Of a stretch of DNA of 64,000 nucleotides, positions 47,901-62,900 are shown one piece after another. A model generated the notes under the pieces. That model searched no databases. It saw nothing but the letters and a program-made list of their open reading frames with translations, and had not been told where the DNA came from. The DNA comes from Arctopsyche grandis (Eukaryota > Arthropoda > Insecta > Trichoptera > Hydropsychidae): contig NC_135358.1 in NCBI RefSeq assembly GCF_051622035.1, forward strand, positions 25,076,501-25,140,500, read 5' to 3'. Position numbers and translations under genes: made by a program. Within the stretch, counting starts at the first letter, position 1; every line of letters starts with the position of its first letter.

Positions 47901-50900
47901 GAATCCAAATCAAACTATGATTGTTTAAATGTACTGAGTGAAATAATATCGTTGATTGATCCTCAAAAAGCCAGCAAGCTCTCATTGGAACTTCACAACT
48001 TCGATCTGTCGCTTTTGTTCGATCTGCTATTTATAAAAGAGAGTAGCGGCATCACAATGATAGGAGAATCTTCGATACATTCATCTTCTTTCGTAAGATC
48101 TCTCAACAATATATTAAACTTCATTTTGAAATCAAACCGTATCAATCAAAAGACTCTCATTAGTGTTTTAACGAACAGTACATGCTTGTATAACGTCAAT
48201 AAAGAGACAACTTCTACAACATACGGTGAATTTTGTTTTGCCAAATTCGAAGATGGGATACTATCGTACATTGTTGCCAACGCTAAGAGTTTCTTTACTA
48301 TCTGTAAACAAAAGTTTTTAAATAATGATAAAAATGCTATCATCAAATTGATAGAAACTGTTTTAAAATGTACATGCGAGAATAATATACGGAATGATGA
48401 ATTCCTTAATAATCTTACATCTTTCATTATTGAAGTAAGTGTTTTTTTTATAGCTGTAAATGATATATAATGTTGAATGCGCATATTTCTCTATATATAT
48501 AATATGATTTTTAGATTTGGCCTTTCTTCATAGAACAGGGTGTAACAGAGTTTGAAACTTTGATTCGAATGTATTCACTCCTTGCTATGGCATTACCGAA
48601 TCCACTAAATTTGATCGGTCGTCGTGAATGTACTTTAAATGTATGGTTATTCGATTCATTGAAAAATGAAAATGTAGATTTAAAATGGAAATCGAAGTTG
48701 ATTGTGCTTCTGCCGACTGTATTGAAATCGGGTTGTTCAGAAAACTGGTATTCTGAAGTTGCTGCGTATGTTGTATTAAATTTTTTTCATTATTTCTTTT
48801 TCATGGTTCATTTGAATAAACTGTACCTATTTATTTCCAGGAATGCAGTCGAAGCTTTGAGCGAAAACTTTCCACAGAGTTGTTATGAATTCAAAGAACA
48901 CTCTAAAGCCCGAGCAAAATACCTTTCGGCGATTAAAGCACTTTTAGAATCAATGGCAAATTCGGGATCGTTCATATTGCTAGAATGTATAATTAAACTT
49001 ACCGCAGGTATACTTAGAATACAAAATCAAAAATATTAATACATAACACAATTGACCAGTTTTAATTAAGTCCACTACATTTCGAGAAATATCTCGCAAA
49101 CATTAAATATAATTGCTTTTAACGATATTTAAAAATACTGGTGGCTTGTAATACGTTTATTCTGCTTTACCGAGATTCTGGATATATCAAATTGAAATAA
49201 GTAATAACAATTTGTGAATTAAGTCAAACAGAAATAGTGTTTTTTGGAACTGAAAATTGCCACTTTAAAACATAACAGCTCATATCTTGTAGATTTTGTA
49301 TGTTTTCTTTGTTAATTCTAGCCGACCGAGATCACATTTGTGATGAACAAATCACGCACAAACTAAAATCTTTTATGGAGCGTCTCACGAGCGAGGAACA
49401 ACTCGCTGTTTTACAAGGAGTTTATAATATAGTACGAGGTTGTACCGAACCAAATTTGCAATACAATATCATCAATAGATTTATGATACCGCTGTTGTTA
49501 GATTCATCAGTCGACACTCTAGAAGTAATTATGTGTTTGATCAAAAATTTCAATAATTTAACTGTGTGTTTTAGGATGTAAATATATGATTTTTTTATTT
49601 TACAGAATTTTTATGCTGCGAAAATTTCGATTATATTAAATAGTTTCGATAAAAATGTTTCGACCGGTTCCAACCAATTTGCTGTCGAAAGGACTTACGT
49701 CGATTGGATTAGTGCCTGTAAAATAATAGAAGTCATGTTTGTTAAAGTGAGTACACATGCAAATATTTAACATAGAAGTGATTCGATATTTTGATGATTT
49801 TATTTTGTTTTTAGATACCAATGGAAAAATTAAACTCACCAGAATCGAAAATTGCTCAAAATTTAAATGTCAGTAGTCAGGGACAATTTGCTCAGATTAT
49901 TAAGGATGTGTTCACGAAAGTTTTTCAAATTCAAAAAAAGAAAATTCAAGATGTTATGGCAGAAATCGTTAAAGACAGCACTAAAGAGTTTTTAAGGTTG
50001 ATACAATATTTCATGAAAAATGGATACAAAATGAATTATTATTATATTCTTTATAATACCTGAGCTAAAAATTTTAGATTGTCACATTGTGCGGCTTATA
50101 AATGTCTATATGCCATAACAATAGCTAGACCTAAAGAGGAATTAAAGTTTTACACGTTTCTAATCAATTCTAAAGGATCCAATTGGGAAGGAATGATCGA
50201 TTGTAATAAACAATACCTATTTCCATTCAAAACTAATAAAGTAAAATTATAATAGATCTATATATTATATTTAATGAAAATTGATAATATTTTATGCATA
50301 TTAAATTTATCTTCAGGTAATAGATTCAACACTGAAAAATAATTCTGTTCCGACAAAACAAATCAATTCCAATCGTGGTCGGGTTTCTACATTTAATATG
50401 CAAAATTCTATCAATACTTTAATGGCGACAAACACCTCGTCGATCGAAAATACAAATGTTGGCGGCGTACAACGTTTTTTAAGACAAACCCTTTCAGAAA
50501 ATATATTGTCATTCGACTACAATCATGCAATAATAGCTGACAAACCAGACTTCAACAGTACCCTCATCGAACCGGTACACTTTATTTTTTTTCATTTTGG
50601 AATACATGTATGTTTTCAATGTTGTTTATACAATACAATACATGTATGCATTGTATATGTATATACAACAGTGATATTTAAGTAGATTGGTTTTGTAGGA
50701 AAGCGATATCCATATGATTTCGTTGGATTTGACCAACGACGAATTGAATAATCATGAGTGTATGGCGACAGTTTGTCGACTCGTACAAGATCTTGATAGG
50801 ATTACTTCGGATATGTTTTCACCTGAACAGTCATCGAAAGGGGACTGCTCTTCGGAGTGGGTCAAATTTATAACTGACGTTCTGAGTGATCGGACGAGAC

Positions 50901-53900
50901 ACAGAAATGTTCGGTTATTTTTAGTGCAGGTGAGTCTTATTATTTGGTGTCACGAGAAATCGCTCACGGACTTAACACTCAACGTCATATCGCTCAAGCT
51001 ACAAATCGTTCGCGGACATTACACTCACAGATGAATGGCTCACGCGACAAATCACTCACGCAGCATTACGCTCACTGAATAATTCGTACGTACAAAAACG
51101 TTATTTTTTACACAAGAATTATTCCAAAATTCAATTAAACGCATCGTGACGAATTAACACACTATCCTATCACATAAATAAATAAAACATATACAAACCA
51201 GTTTAATCTCAATTTATTCACAAAGTACAGAGTTTATTATAAAAAAAAATAATTCTTTGTATTAATAAGGATTTTCGTTCAGTTACGTTTGTAATATAAG
51301 GCCAACATTTGTTTCGATTTACCTGCTTAAACGATAATGGTGGGTCGATACCTGGAAAACACCATGTAATACATTTTTATACGCAGCGAACAATTAACAA
51401 TGAACTATAATTATTAATTAATTATCATGTCTAAAGAAAAATTTTTGTAACTGGTTTGTATATATTATATTTTTGTGTAGAAAATAACGTTTTTGTAGGT
51501 ATGAATTATTCTGTGGGCGTTTTGTTCCGTGAGCGTAATTTCGCGTGAGCCATTTATCTATGGGTGGTATGTCTGTGAGCAATTTGTCGCGTGAGCGATA
51601 TGTCGCTGAGTGTTAGGTCCGTGAGCAATTTGTCGCAGAACCTTATTATTTTACATATAATTTGCCTTGCAATTAATACTATCGTTGTTTGTATTATTAT
51701 CATTATAGGTTGTAGACAACATGCGTGATGTCTTTAAGAAGTATGCAAATATGATGTTTAAATCCATTCTTTCCGTAATACACGATCGATGTACTTCACA
51801 TGCTGACGGAATCAATCATCTAGATATTTGTCTTGTAATTAAACAATTTTTTCTTATGTTCAATTTGACAAGGTCGAGAACACAGTGATTTTTATCATGA
51901 AAATAAAGTCGTTTAAATGCTTAAAGATATCCTTAATGTGTTTTTGAACTTGATCCGTTTCGAATTATTTATACAAAAGTAAAATAATTTCATATATTGT
52001 AAATTTTTGCAGTTGTTATTATTATTGTCTTGGAGTGATCTTGTTTTACCACAACAGCTGACTGATAAAAATGATGCTTCTTCGATTGTTGGCTTAATTA
52101 TAGACGAAATTAGCCCCTCCAATGTTGATGCAGACATATTTAGACGATGTTTAGAATTGCTCAAGGAAATGCTCGCCAAATGGGGTGCCAATTTGAATAT
52201 CCAGTCTGAATTAATATTGAAAAAATTAGAAGCAACAAATAAAACTGAAACGAGAAAAGCTGGAATACAAATATCCGCTGCAGTTCTCGTAAACAATATT
52301 GCATTATGGGATAGTCCTGATACTTTTAAGAACTTCAAATACGCTATATTAGACTGTTTAAAAGTCAGCGATAGGATCACGTATAAGTCATGTGCTGAAG
52401 TAGTCGGACTTTCACTGAAAATATTATCCAATTCTCACCCAGGAGTTTTTGCAGAAAAAGAATTGAATATCGATGATGACGGCGGAGATACTCACTTTGC
52501 TGTAAAATACTTGAAGAAAATCCATAAATTGTTAAATAAGTGGTATGAAACACAGTTTGAAAAGTTTGTTGAATGCTTATTTAACATTCAGAAGCATTTT
52601 ATCGAAGTTTCCAACGAATCGCTCGTTTCTAAGACGATAATGTCAACATCTAAATTACCTGCAAAGTATAAGAATATGTGTCTGAAAATCTTATTCGATT
52701 CAATGCACATATTAGACACGACTACTCTATATAAAGAATTGAAAGCTTTTAATTTCGATGAACTTCTGAGCAATCAGGAAACTCGCCTATTGACTCTTCA
52801 TATTATAAATAAAGTCTTCAACTACTTGAAAGTCCCGGAAGTTGTATCTCTAGTGAAGGATATCAGTTTCGTGTGTGACTTGACTATACACAATGATGTC
52901 CAATGTAGAGATACTGTCTATGAGATATTAATGAAGATTTACAATGGTCAGTCAACATGATATGTCAATAAGGTTTAGTGTTTTATATTATCTCAAATTT
53001 GTACTGATTTCAGAACTGAGGCCTATGAACTTAGAACAATGCACTTGGGAAGAAATGAAAGATTGCATTGATTCAAATCGTTCGAGTGAAAATTCTGCAA
53101 CGTCTAGAAAAAGGGCGGCAAATTTTGATGAAAAGTGTTTATTATTGGACGATGTGCAAATTAATTATGCTGGGCTTGTATCATCCCAGGATCGAAAGGC
53201 GATAAAATTTGCCTTACTACGTGGATTAGATGACGATGATCTTCAACTGAAAACGAGAATATACTCTTATTGGAGTGATCGCTTTTCTTCCGAGAATCAT
53301 ATGCATGATAGGTTTGAACATTATGTACATTTTGAATGGTTCTGTGATTATTCCGCAAAAAGCCATCTAAAATCTCGATCACGGAACATCTGGCACCCGA
53401 AAACTTCATCAATCTACACGAAATATTGTACTAACGAGAATTCCAGTGCCAGATATTCCGTATTCGCGATTTTTGCGGCAACGATTGTCGTGTGCGCGAT
53501 CGCAATTTGCGCAATAATCCGTTTACCATTTTGATGTCTTTTTACAGATGGTCGGATATTGTTCGAGAATTTTTAGCTGATCAGATCGGAAGCGATAATA
53601 GATTTCTAAACCGACTGACTAAACTTGCACTCGCCTCGTGTAAACAGAATGTCAATTTTACCGTGTCAAAGCTATTCGATCGTCCACTTGAAGAATGTAA
53701 CTACACAGATTATAAGTGTGTTATTTATTGTTTTTAGTATTGAAATATACGCACTTCTATGTAATGTTTTTACCAAACGCCAATTTTTTTTCAGTTGGAA
53801 TGATAAGAAACAAACTCAGAACCGCACTATTGTTCCATCATTTGCCGAAACACTCAACACACAATTGTTAGCATCGACAGTGCTGCACCAGAGTACAAGA

Positions 53901-56900
53901 GATGGTTGTATTAGTGAAAAAGTCATTAAACACTTGAATACCTTCGTAAATACTAATTCAAAGTCTTTTTATAACGAAAAGAATACTTTCTTACAAAATA
54001 CATTGGAGAGTCTCAACATAACACTATGGGACAAAAGCACAATGTATGAATTTCTGCATTTTATTATAATTTCATTTGAATAATGTTCGAATTTTTATAT
54101 TGTTTTCGATATTTTTTAAGACGTGAAAATCAAAATAAGTCTGACCCATCTGATGGTTTTACCCTAGCAATGAATAGTTCTTTATTATTTACGTTGGAAC
54201 CTCAACTCATACATCGACGCACCTATAAGCCATTACCTGCGTAAGATTTAAATATATTTTAGTATGTATATTTTTAGAATATTTTAAAATTATTGTTTAT
54301 TTATAGTCAAGATGATCAGTATAAAAAACCAATACATGACGATTTAGAACGACGATTGAGGAAAAAGTTTATTGCCGATAAAAATCAGCAAGCGATAAAA
54401 TTTTCCGGAATAGGTGAGACATTGTTGTGTTGGTAGTGGCGTAGCAAGGGTAAATGAGGCCCGGGGTAATTATTCTTTTTTGCACCCCCATCCCTTCTAA
54501 TTTCATCATATTTGTTCACATATAAAATTTCCTAAGAAAAAAAACACAAGACACATGTACACATTATAATATATATGTATATTATAGACGTTATTTTATG
54601 GCGAAATGATATCGATTTGTAAAACAGTAAACTACAAGAATATCTGTATTCAATTAATTCGTAGTATTTTCGAACGTTCAGAGACAAAATATAATATATT
54701 AGTGTGTATAAAAGGTATCGTCTCAAATGCAATTTCCGCTCTCACGGTCAGGCTCAAATTTGGCGCCACATTAGGCCGAAAACACACTGAGTGATACGGA
54801 ACGTCATGTCCTTGGCTGGCTCCCCGCTGTGAAAGTGGGTGTTCCCCAAATCGAATTCGGGTGTAGTTGCACGTATAGAGTGCATATTTTTCTCCTACAT
54901 TTCTTCAAATATCAGATTCACTGTTATCGATCACTGTCAAGCTAGAATAAATACAAATATAAAATATCACCAAAAACACTCCAGGGGGTTATTTTTGGGA
55001 TTGTGTACCACGTATATGGACTAGAGGAGCTGCGTTTTTTTCCCATGTTTAAAAGTATCTAAAACAAAACACGTACCAAGTACCATTCAGTGTGTTTTCG
55101 CTCTTATTGTTTTCAATACAAAGCCTAGAAAGATTGCATGTTCAACAGACGGATTATTAAGAACATCCATAAACTCGAATGCTTTTGGCGACTTTGGCGA
55201 TGAATTTGAATTCGTCACCAGCTCACATTGTACTTTGCGAAGTGAATCTTAAATATGACAATAAATAAAAATATGTTATCCCTTCGCGACGCCCCCAAAG
55301 CTGATGCACCCTGGTTATCGCCACCTCTTGCTATGTCACTTAATATGTACAGTGTAAATTTGCGCAAAATAAAAATAACATTTTGTTTTTAATGAAGCTG
55401 CTTATAAAAAGAGTCAAAGTAAAAAGAAACTAACCGAAGAGAAGCCGGTTGAAGCTTTCAAGCGATTCCGAGACGGCGATTATCCTGATATACAAATAAA
55501 TTTGGATGATATTTTAACCCCACTTTTGGAATTAGCATCGGTGATTCTCAAATTTACGGTTACACGATCGTTGTGCGCTTGCATTAAATCAGTGCTACTC
55601 AAACTATGGTCCGCAGCCCAGTACTGGTCCGTGTACCGGCGGTAGCAGGTCCGTGCACAAAGAAGTAAATAAATTAAAACAATAGCTTACTATTACGTAT
55701 ATATTAATTAATTTGGAAGATTTACTAATTGATCTGACTACAAATGAAGAATTGAAAAAGTGTTTTGAAACCACAACTTCACTTGCGTCCCTTTAGATCA
55801 AATTGAAAGCAGAATTCTTCCCATATATTTAAGAATATGCACTGAAACTCTTTTACCTTTACAGGACTAGTTTCTGAACCATTAGTTTAATAAAGACAAA
55901 ATATCGTAATAGTGTAAATATTCATAAACGTGTGGAATTAATTGTCTTTGATAAAACCACGACTGTATAAGTTATCTAATAACAAACAAGCTCATGTCTC
56001 TTTAGTTTTTTTTTTTCATTTTCATTTTTCATCTTTGTCTAAGTACATACATATATGATATATAGATATTGTACTTCTTTGAATTCAACAAAATAAATTT
56101 TACTACTTATATTTAATATTATTTTTATTTGTTATATGAACAAATTTTCACTCATATTCATATATAACTTTTTTATTTAAAAATATGATGCTGGTCCGTG
56201 AGAATTACTGAAAAATATATGCTGGTCCGCCAACTGAAAAAGTTTGAGTAGCACTGCATTAAACCGCGCTCGATCATTAGGCTCTCGGCGATACAAAAAC
56301 TACAAACATCATCGAACAAAAAACAAACCCGAATCACGTATAGTTTATTTGTTGTGTATTATATAGTTAAGTTGTAGTTTTACTATATATTTTATTTGTT
56401 GTAATCGTGTTGGCGTGATGTTTGTAGTTGCGTATTGACGATCGCGATTTTAGTAAGCGCGCAACGGTCTGGCTATCATCATTTACCTTTGAAGTAAATA
56501 ACAATAAAATAATAATCGAACTAATTGCAACATATTTTTCTTATAGCGTGACGAAATCATAGCTAAAGATTTCTTCATCGTACTATTTAATTCAATTAAA
56601 AATCATCTTACTGATTTTTTAAATATAAATCAAGGCGACAGTGTTTCAACTTCTGCCAACAACGATTGTAAAACATTGAAGAGTGTGAAAAATTTCAATT
56701 TAACCTCGGCATGCTCTGCCCTCATAACTCTGAAACATGGGATCAACGTCAGTTTGCCGTCTCCACTTGCTGGAGCACTACTTCAAATATGTCGCTCCTG
56801 TTTAGAACATTGTCACGACGTTGACCAGTTTGATTATATCGTCGGCAATGCTGCAAAAACGTGTGGAGTTGAATGGCTCGGAATATTAATACTCGAAGAG

Positions 56901-59900
56901 AAGAAAATGGGTTCTGAATCGGATAATCATGAAAATCCTGCTAAAAAGTGAATCAAAATTTGTTTTTGTTTTTCCGTTATTATTTTCAATGTTTATTTTT
57001 TAAATTTATTACCTATTTTTGTTAGAGCGAAAATCGACGTAACCACTGATGTTCATTTATCACTGGAAGACGAAATATACAGACTGAAATATACTTATCA
57101 ATGGGATGAACTCCAAAAGAAGTGTGAAGAAGCTTTAGATTTGACGGATGTTAACGACCTATACGTCTCATATACTGAAGGTGAAATTGAATTTTGGTTC
57201 ATAGTTATTATATATTTGTTTTTAATATACAAACATATTAAGCCAGCAGCATGGCTCGTTGGTTGCGTTGATACTAAGCACCTAGAGGTCATTGGGTTCG
57301 ATCCCATAAGCTAACGGCGATGGAAAAGAATTTATTCTGAGTATAATCTTTAATGCCGCTGGTCAGACTTGAAAATTTGTGACTTCAAGTCGATCGTTTC
57401 CTATCAGAGTTTGTCAATTGATCTGATTTCATCGTTTAAGCGGTTGCTCCATCAAATTGTCAAAAACCATCCTACCCACTATGTCACCACTATTTGAATA
57501 TGATTTCAAAAATTTATTATAATTTCATTTTTTCGTCATTTCAGCTTTTCCCAAGGGGGGGGTGGTCAAAATTTTTGACTAGTAAGGAATGACTTTCTAG
57601 GGGGGGGTGTATTATATTAAAAAAATGAGTGTATATGAATTTTGACTATTTTAATCATTTTTTATTTATATATTTTTATCAATAAAATTAATAGTAAATA
57701 ATTTAAAAAATATATTAAGATATTTGGATATAAACGCATGTTTATTAAGTACAAAATAATCTCCTGAAAATACATTGAACGTTTATTTTTAAACTAAAAA
57801 ATATAAAATTAGTATTAAATAAATGTTAAAAACTATAACTTTGTTATTATAATATCATTTTATTCATAATAATACATTAAACAACGAGTATAGTCCCATT
57901 CAAATCTAGGGGGGCCTCCTGAATGATGATGCCCCTGTCTATAAGATAGATCAGAGCATCGTAACCTCTGGATATTCGTGGCACACATTGTTTACGACTC
58001 GTAGAGTTTGTCCGCTACGTACATACATATGTACTTCATCAGCAGTCGTTAGTTATTCCGTATATGCATAGGGACAAAACACTAATTAACATCGGTTTTC
58101 TCCCTCACACGCGATCTCACTCGCACGCATTAGGCCGAAGTGCTGTTCGGGGAACACATATTACCGCGGTACACAAGTTACGATGCTCTGACATAGATGT
58201 CTCGCTAATTTTCTTATATATAGTATTTATATTATGCTTATGTCTGGTCATAGAGACGCGTTAGAGTATTCTCTAATATCATTGTGGATATATGTAAATA
58301 AATAAAAATAAAATATATTATATTACTTGTCTGTGAGTACTAATAGATTTGATTTTTTCAGAATATTTCAAATGCTTCGCTCAACTATCAAATTGGGAAA
58401 GCTTCATTATGACAATTTCCAATCAGTACAATCAAATGGATACTATGACCGGCGCTGAAGAATTATTCAATTACAATCATCTATGGAAAATTCCATGGAC
58501 TAAAAATTTCGTTTTACCAATGTTTTTTGATGCCAACATTCACCGACTGTCGTTGACATATCCGGTGAAAGAATTTACACGGATACAACAAGACGAAAAA
58601 ATGGAATTTCGAAAACACTTGGAAAATTTCGATAAATATCTTAACAACTGGAGTGGTGAATTTTATCCTCAATTGTTTTATTTGATGTGTAATATATGTA
58701 TATAAAAGTGTGTGGGATTTTCTATTGATATAATTTTTAGGCGATCCTGAAAAGGCTAAATACCTGAACACGAAACTATCGCCAAAGATGGCCAGTTGGA
58801 AAGCGATGTTTAAATTTGATGCAAATACTCTAGAACTCATCAAACATAGTCTGCAATGGTTAAAACGCTCCTGGACACAAGAATATCTGTCGAAAAATAA
58901 TAGAACGATAATTTTCAACACCAACAGTGAAATTATTGATGACAGTTTGAAAAATATACAAATGGTTAATATTTTTTAAATAAAATTGGTTAAATATCAA
59001 ACTTTCGTTGAGAATTACTATTATTTTTAGATGGGAGAAATTTATAGTTTTGTGGAAGTATCAACAGAGTGTTTCAATATATCTCGTCGAAACGTCGACG
59101 ATTTGTGTAAATCCTTTCAAAGAATTCTATCAACTTGGAAACACGTTTTGCCTATGTTTAAAGACGATTTGGTATTTTGGGATTTGAGGTTGACGCACAG
59201 GTTAAATACTTTTTAAATATTTTTTTTGTAAATAATTTTAATCGTATCGATTATATAAATATTATAAAAATTTTAGATCGATTCTTACATCACGCGTACA
59301 GAAACATTTATCCAACATTGCCGATGAGTCTGATCATGACGAGCAAAAAAGTTTGAAAGATGTCATTAATGAAATGACCGCCGTACAAAAATTAGCTGAG
59401 CATCGATTGATCAAAGTTGCCGTTGAACATTCAAACTATTTATTAGCTAATAAATATTTGCTTAAGATGAAGTCATTCAAGTAAGATCATATGATTTGTT
59501 GACTGTTAAAATAAATTGAATTTGTTTTTAATTATAATTTACTTTTAGATTTTTGGAAAATGATGTGTTTGCATTCGATATAGAGTTTGTAAAATCTTTA
59601 AAGTTACAAGCATTAAACGAGAACAACTTGAACGCGAAAATAGATCTTCACATCAGATCTTGGGAATTTGGGGGTATATATGCGTATTTATACATCTGTT
59701 AATTTATTGAATACTTATTGTGATATTTACAAATTACATTTTTCATTACGTTTGTTACTTTTATAGAAGAAAAAAGGGCTCAATTAGCCGAAGATGATTA
59801 TCCACAAATATTTCAAAATTTTCTTAACAATGCAGCTAGTAATTCCTATGAAATTTATTCGATTTCAAATAAATTAAACGCAACTGAATTAAATACTCTC

Positions 59901-62900
59901 ATTAAAAGGCTTAACATAGTCATTTCTGGTAAAGGAATATTTGATGAATCTATTATCGGCATCGGTTGGTTTGAACATTGTTATTAAATTAAAATTGAAA
60001 TATTTATTTTACTACAAAAATATATTTCTACGCTTTAGTTGAAGACTCTATGCAGTTGAAATCGGTTCTGGATAAATACAGTGTTAAGTATTTTGAAAAA
60101 TCTATAGAAATCGCCAGAAAGTGTGCACTTCAAAGTGAATCCATTAAAAGCACACGTGATAATAATCGCCCTGAAATTAAATCTCTATGTGGCGCCTACA
60201 TGACAATGGCTAATTACTGCAGAAAAATGAAGAACCGAGAATATGAATCGAAAACATTGGAAGAAAGGTCAACATTTGCTCGAAATGTTGTGTCAAGTAT
60301 CTTACATGCGATGAAATACGGCGATGAAGAAGCTAAGAAAATGTTTCCAGTATTATTGCTCGAATTGAAAGAGTCGTCAGACGACAGTGAAATCAATCAA
60401 ATATTTAAAGACGGGGTATTTCAAACACATTTACACGTGCACTTAATAAAATATACATATGTATTTGTGTATCTTAAATAGAATGGTGTTTCAGGTATCT
60501 GATATTCCGAAATGGTTATTCATACCGTGGGTATCTCAGCTGTTAACCTATCTACCCATTTTGAAAGAGTCATTGCTCGATTTAGTGGTGGGCTTAGCTG
60601 AAGAATATCCACAGAGCATTGTGCATCAGTATCGTGTATCTCGGCGGACTTGGACTAAGACGAAATCTCCCGATTTCAAAGAGTTGGATTCCATCATCAA
60701 ACGGTTATACAGCAATAGAAATTTATATATTGTTCTATTGAGATTTTATATTTAATTTGCGTTACTTTAATTATAGATTAGATCTGATTTTATTAAAAGA
60801 TGATCAAGAAATTCTAGTTAAGGCTTTAGCGGGCGTCTGTGAACCATTTATAATATTTAAAATGCATCTAATTAATATTACTAAAGCTCTACAGAGTGGA
60901 GGTTTGCATTTACATACATATATTATAATATACTTAATACGATATACTTGTGTTGAAGAATGTATAATTGGTTGCTTTACTATTTTTAGATAAAGATCGA
61001 TGGGATACAGCTTTTGAAGATTTGTTTGAAGACATATTCCCCGATGAACAATCTAATATTAAAATTCGAGGCTCAAGGTTTAAATGTATCCTTGGAAATA
61101 GATCTTATTTGAAAGAAGCTTGGAAGTCTTGTAAATATTATTCGGTGAAGATATTTATTATTTTTTGCTACTGTTAGTAATTTAAATTAAATATTTACAG
61201 GCGCAGATGAAACCAAAATCCCTCATGTCTTAGAAAAAATCAAAAATCTGATAAAAATTTGTGATCAGAACCAGAAGAAACCGATGTCGAATTTGATCAG
61301 CATTGGCGATTTCAGTCCGTATTTATCTTCGTACGGAGACAGCGATGTGAGCATGTTGGATGTTTTCGGTCAGTATGGAGGCTTCGACGAGACATATTCG
61401 AAAATTAAAAATCATATCAAAATCGCAAAGTTCGAAAGCGACGTAAGAATCGTTCCAATTCAATAATACATTTGTATTCTACTTTTAAAATGTGTTATTT
61501 GCTGTTAGGTTTATATGCTCGCATCGATGCGTTGCCCAATCCGCATCAATGTTGTCGGATCAGATGGTAAAAAGTACACGTTTTTAATCAAACGAGGCGA
61601 AGATTTGAGACAGGACGAGCGAATTCAACAATTATTTGATTTGATGAACAATTCTCTTGGTTCGTTTCAAATGAAAATAAACACATACAAAGTGATTCCG
61701 TTATCTTGGGACATGGGCCTCATACAGTGGATAAACAATTGTATTACACTACGGGAAGCTGTGTTTAGAAAGCCTAAAAATAGAGGCAAGTTTTAAATAA
61801 ATCTTATTTTATAAATTATATGTATGAAAAATTGAGATTCCAAAAAACTGACATTTTCCACTCCCGGTACTACCGAAAGTATGAAAAACGTATGTTTTTG
61901 CTTTTAAATACTGTATACATATGTATGAATTCAAAATATTGTCAATTTAAAAAAATACATGGATTTTCGAAAAAATCAGAAGATGAGACTTTTCATTATT
62001 AACAATCAGTCACAAATCAATATATGTATTCAGAAATAGTCTTGGATACGATATTATCAGCTTGTATACTTTATCTTTGATTTTAAATTTATGATACCCT
62101 TGCTTTCGATAGCAAGTCAAAAAGGATATACAGGACATACATTGTGTGTAGAATGTGTTTCTTGCAAATTCGTCGTATATCGAATTTGTCCATAGATGAC
62201 GCTGTTGTATTGTATAATAATTTTATTATAATGTTAAGTGCTTATGTACAAAAGTTTGACCATAGGTGTCGCCTTGGGGCAACCTGTCATGGCACCTATG
62301 GTAGAAATTAATATATAATAAACAAATAAATATGTTTTTAGGAAAACTTTCGAAGCTTAGAGAAGAAAAAGATGCATATGTTAAAAATTTAAGAACCGGA
62401 AGTACACCGGAACAGTATGGATGTTTAGCTAAGAGCTTGAATGTATCTAAACAAATCTACAATCAAACACTTGAAGATCTGTCTAAATATTATCTACGGT
62501 ACATATTAAAATCATCTCACTCATTATATGTATTTCTGTAATAGTTACATAATAATCAAGCACCTTTGTTATTTTAGTGATGAATTATTAGAACTAGCCG
62601 TGTCTCCCGAGAATTTCATATTCATGAGGAATAACTTCGAAACGACTTTGGCTCCTATGAACATTGCACATTGGATATTAGGTATATATGTACTTATAAG
62701 ACGCTCTGTTATACTCGACATACATGCATGTATACAAAATTTCTATTTTATTCAGGAATTGGCGATCGGCACATGTCTAATTGTTTACTATCAATGCGTA
62801 CTGGTAGCGTCATAGGAATCGATTTCGACAGTGCATTCAGTGTATCTACACAAGTTTTACAAGTGCCAGAACTGATGCCGTTCCGACTCACACCACAACT

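Noticed and set aside
57249-57320. A tRNA gene
   Set aside because: A and B boxes are present, but no complete cloverleaf or paired acceptor stem; fits a SINE head.
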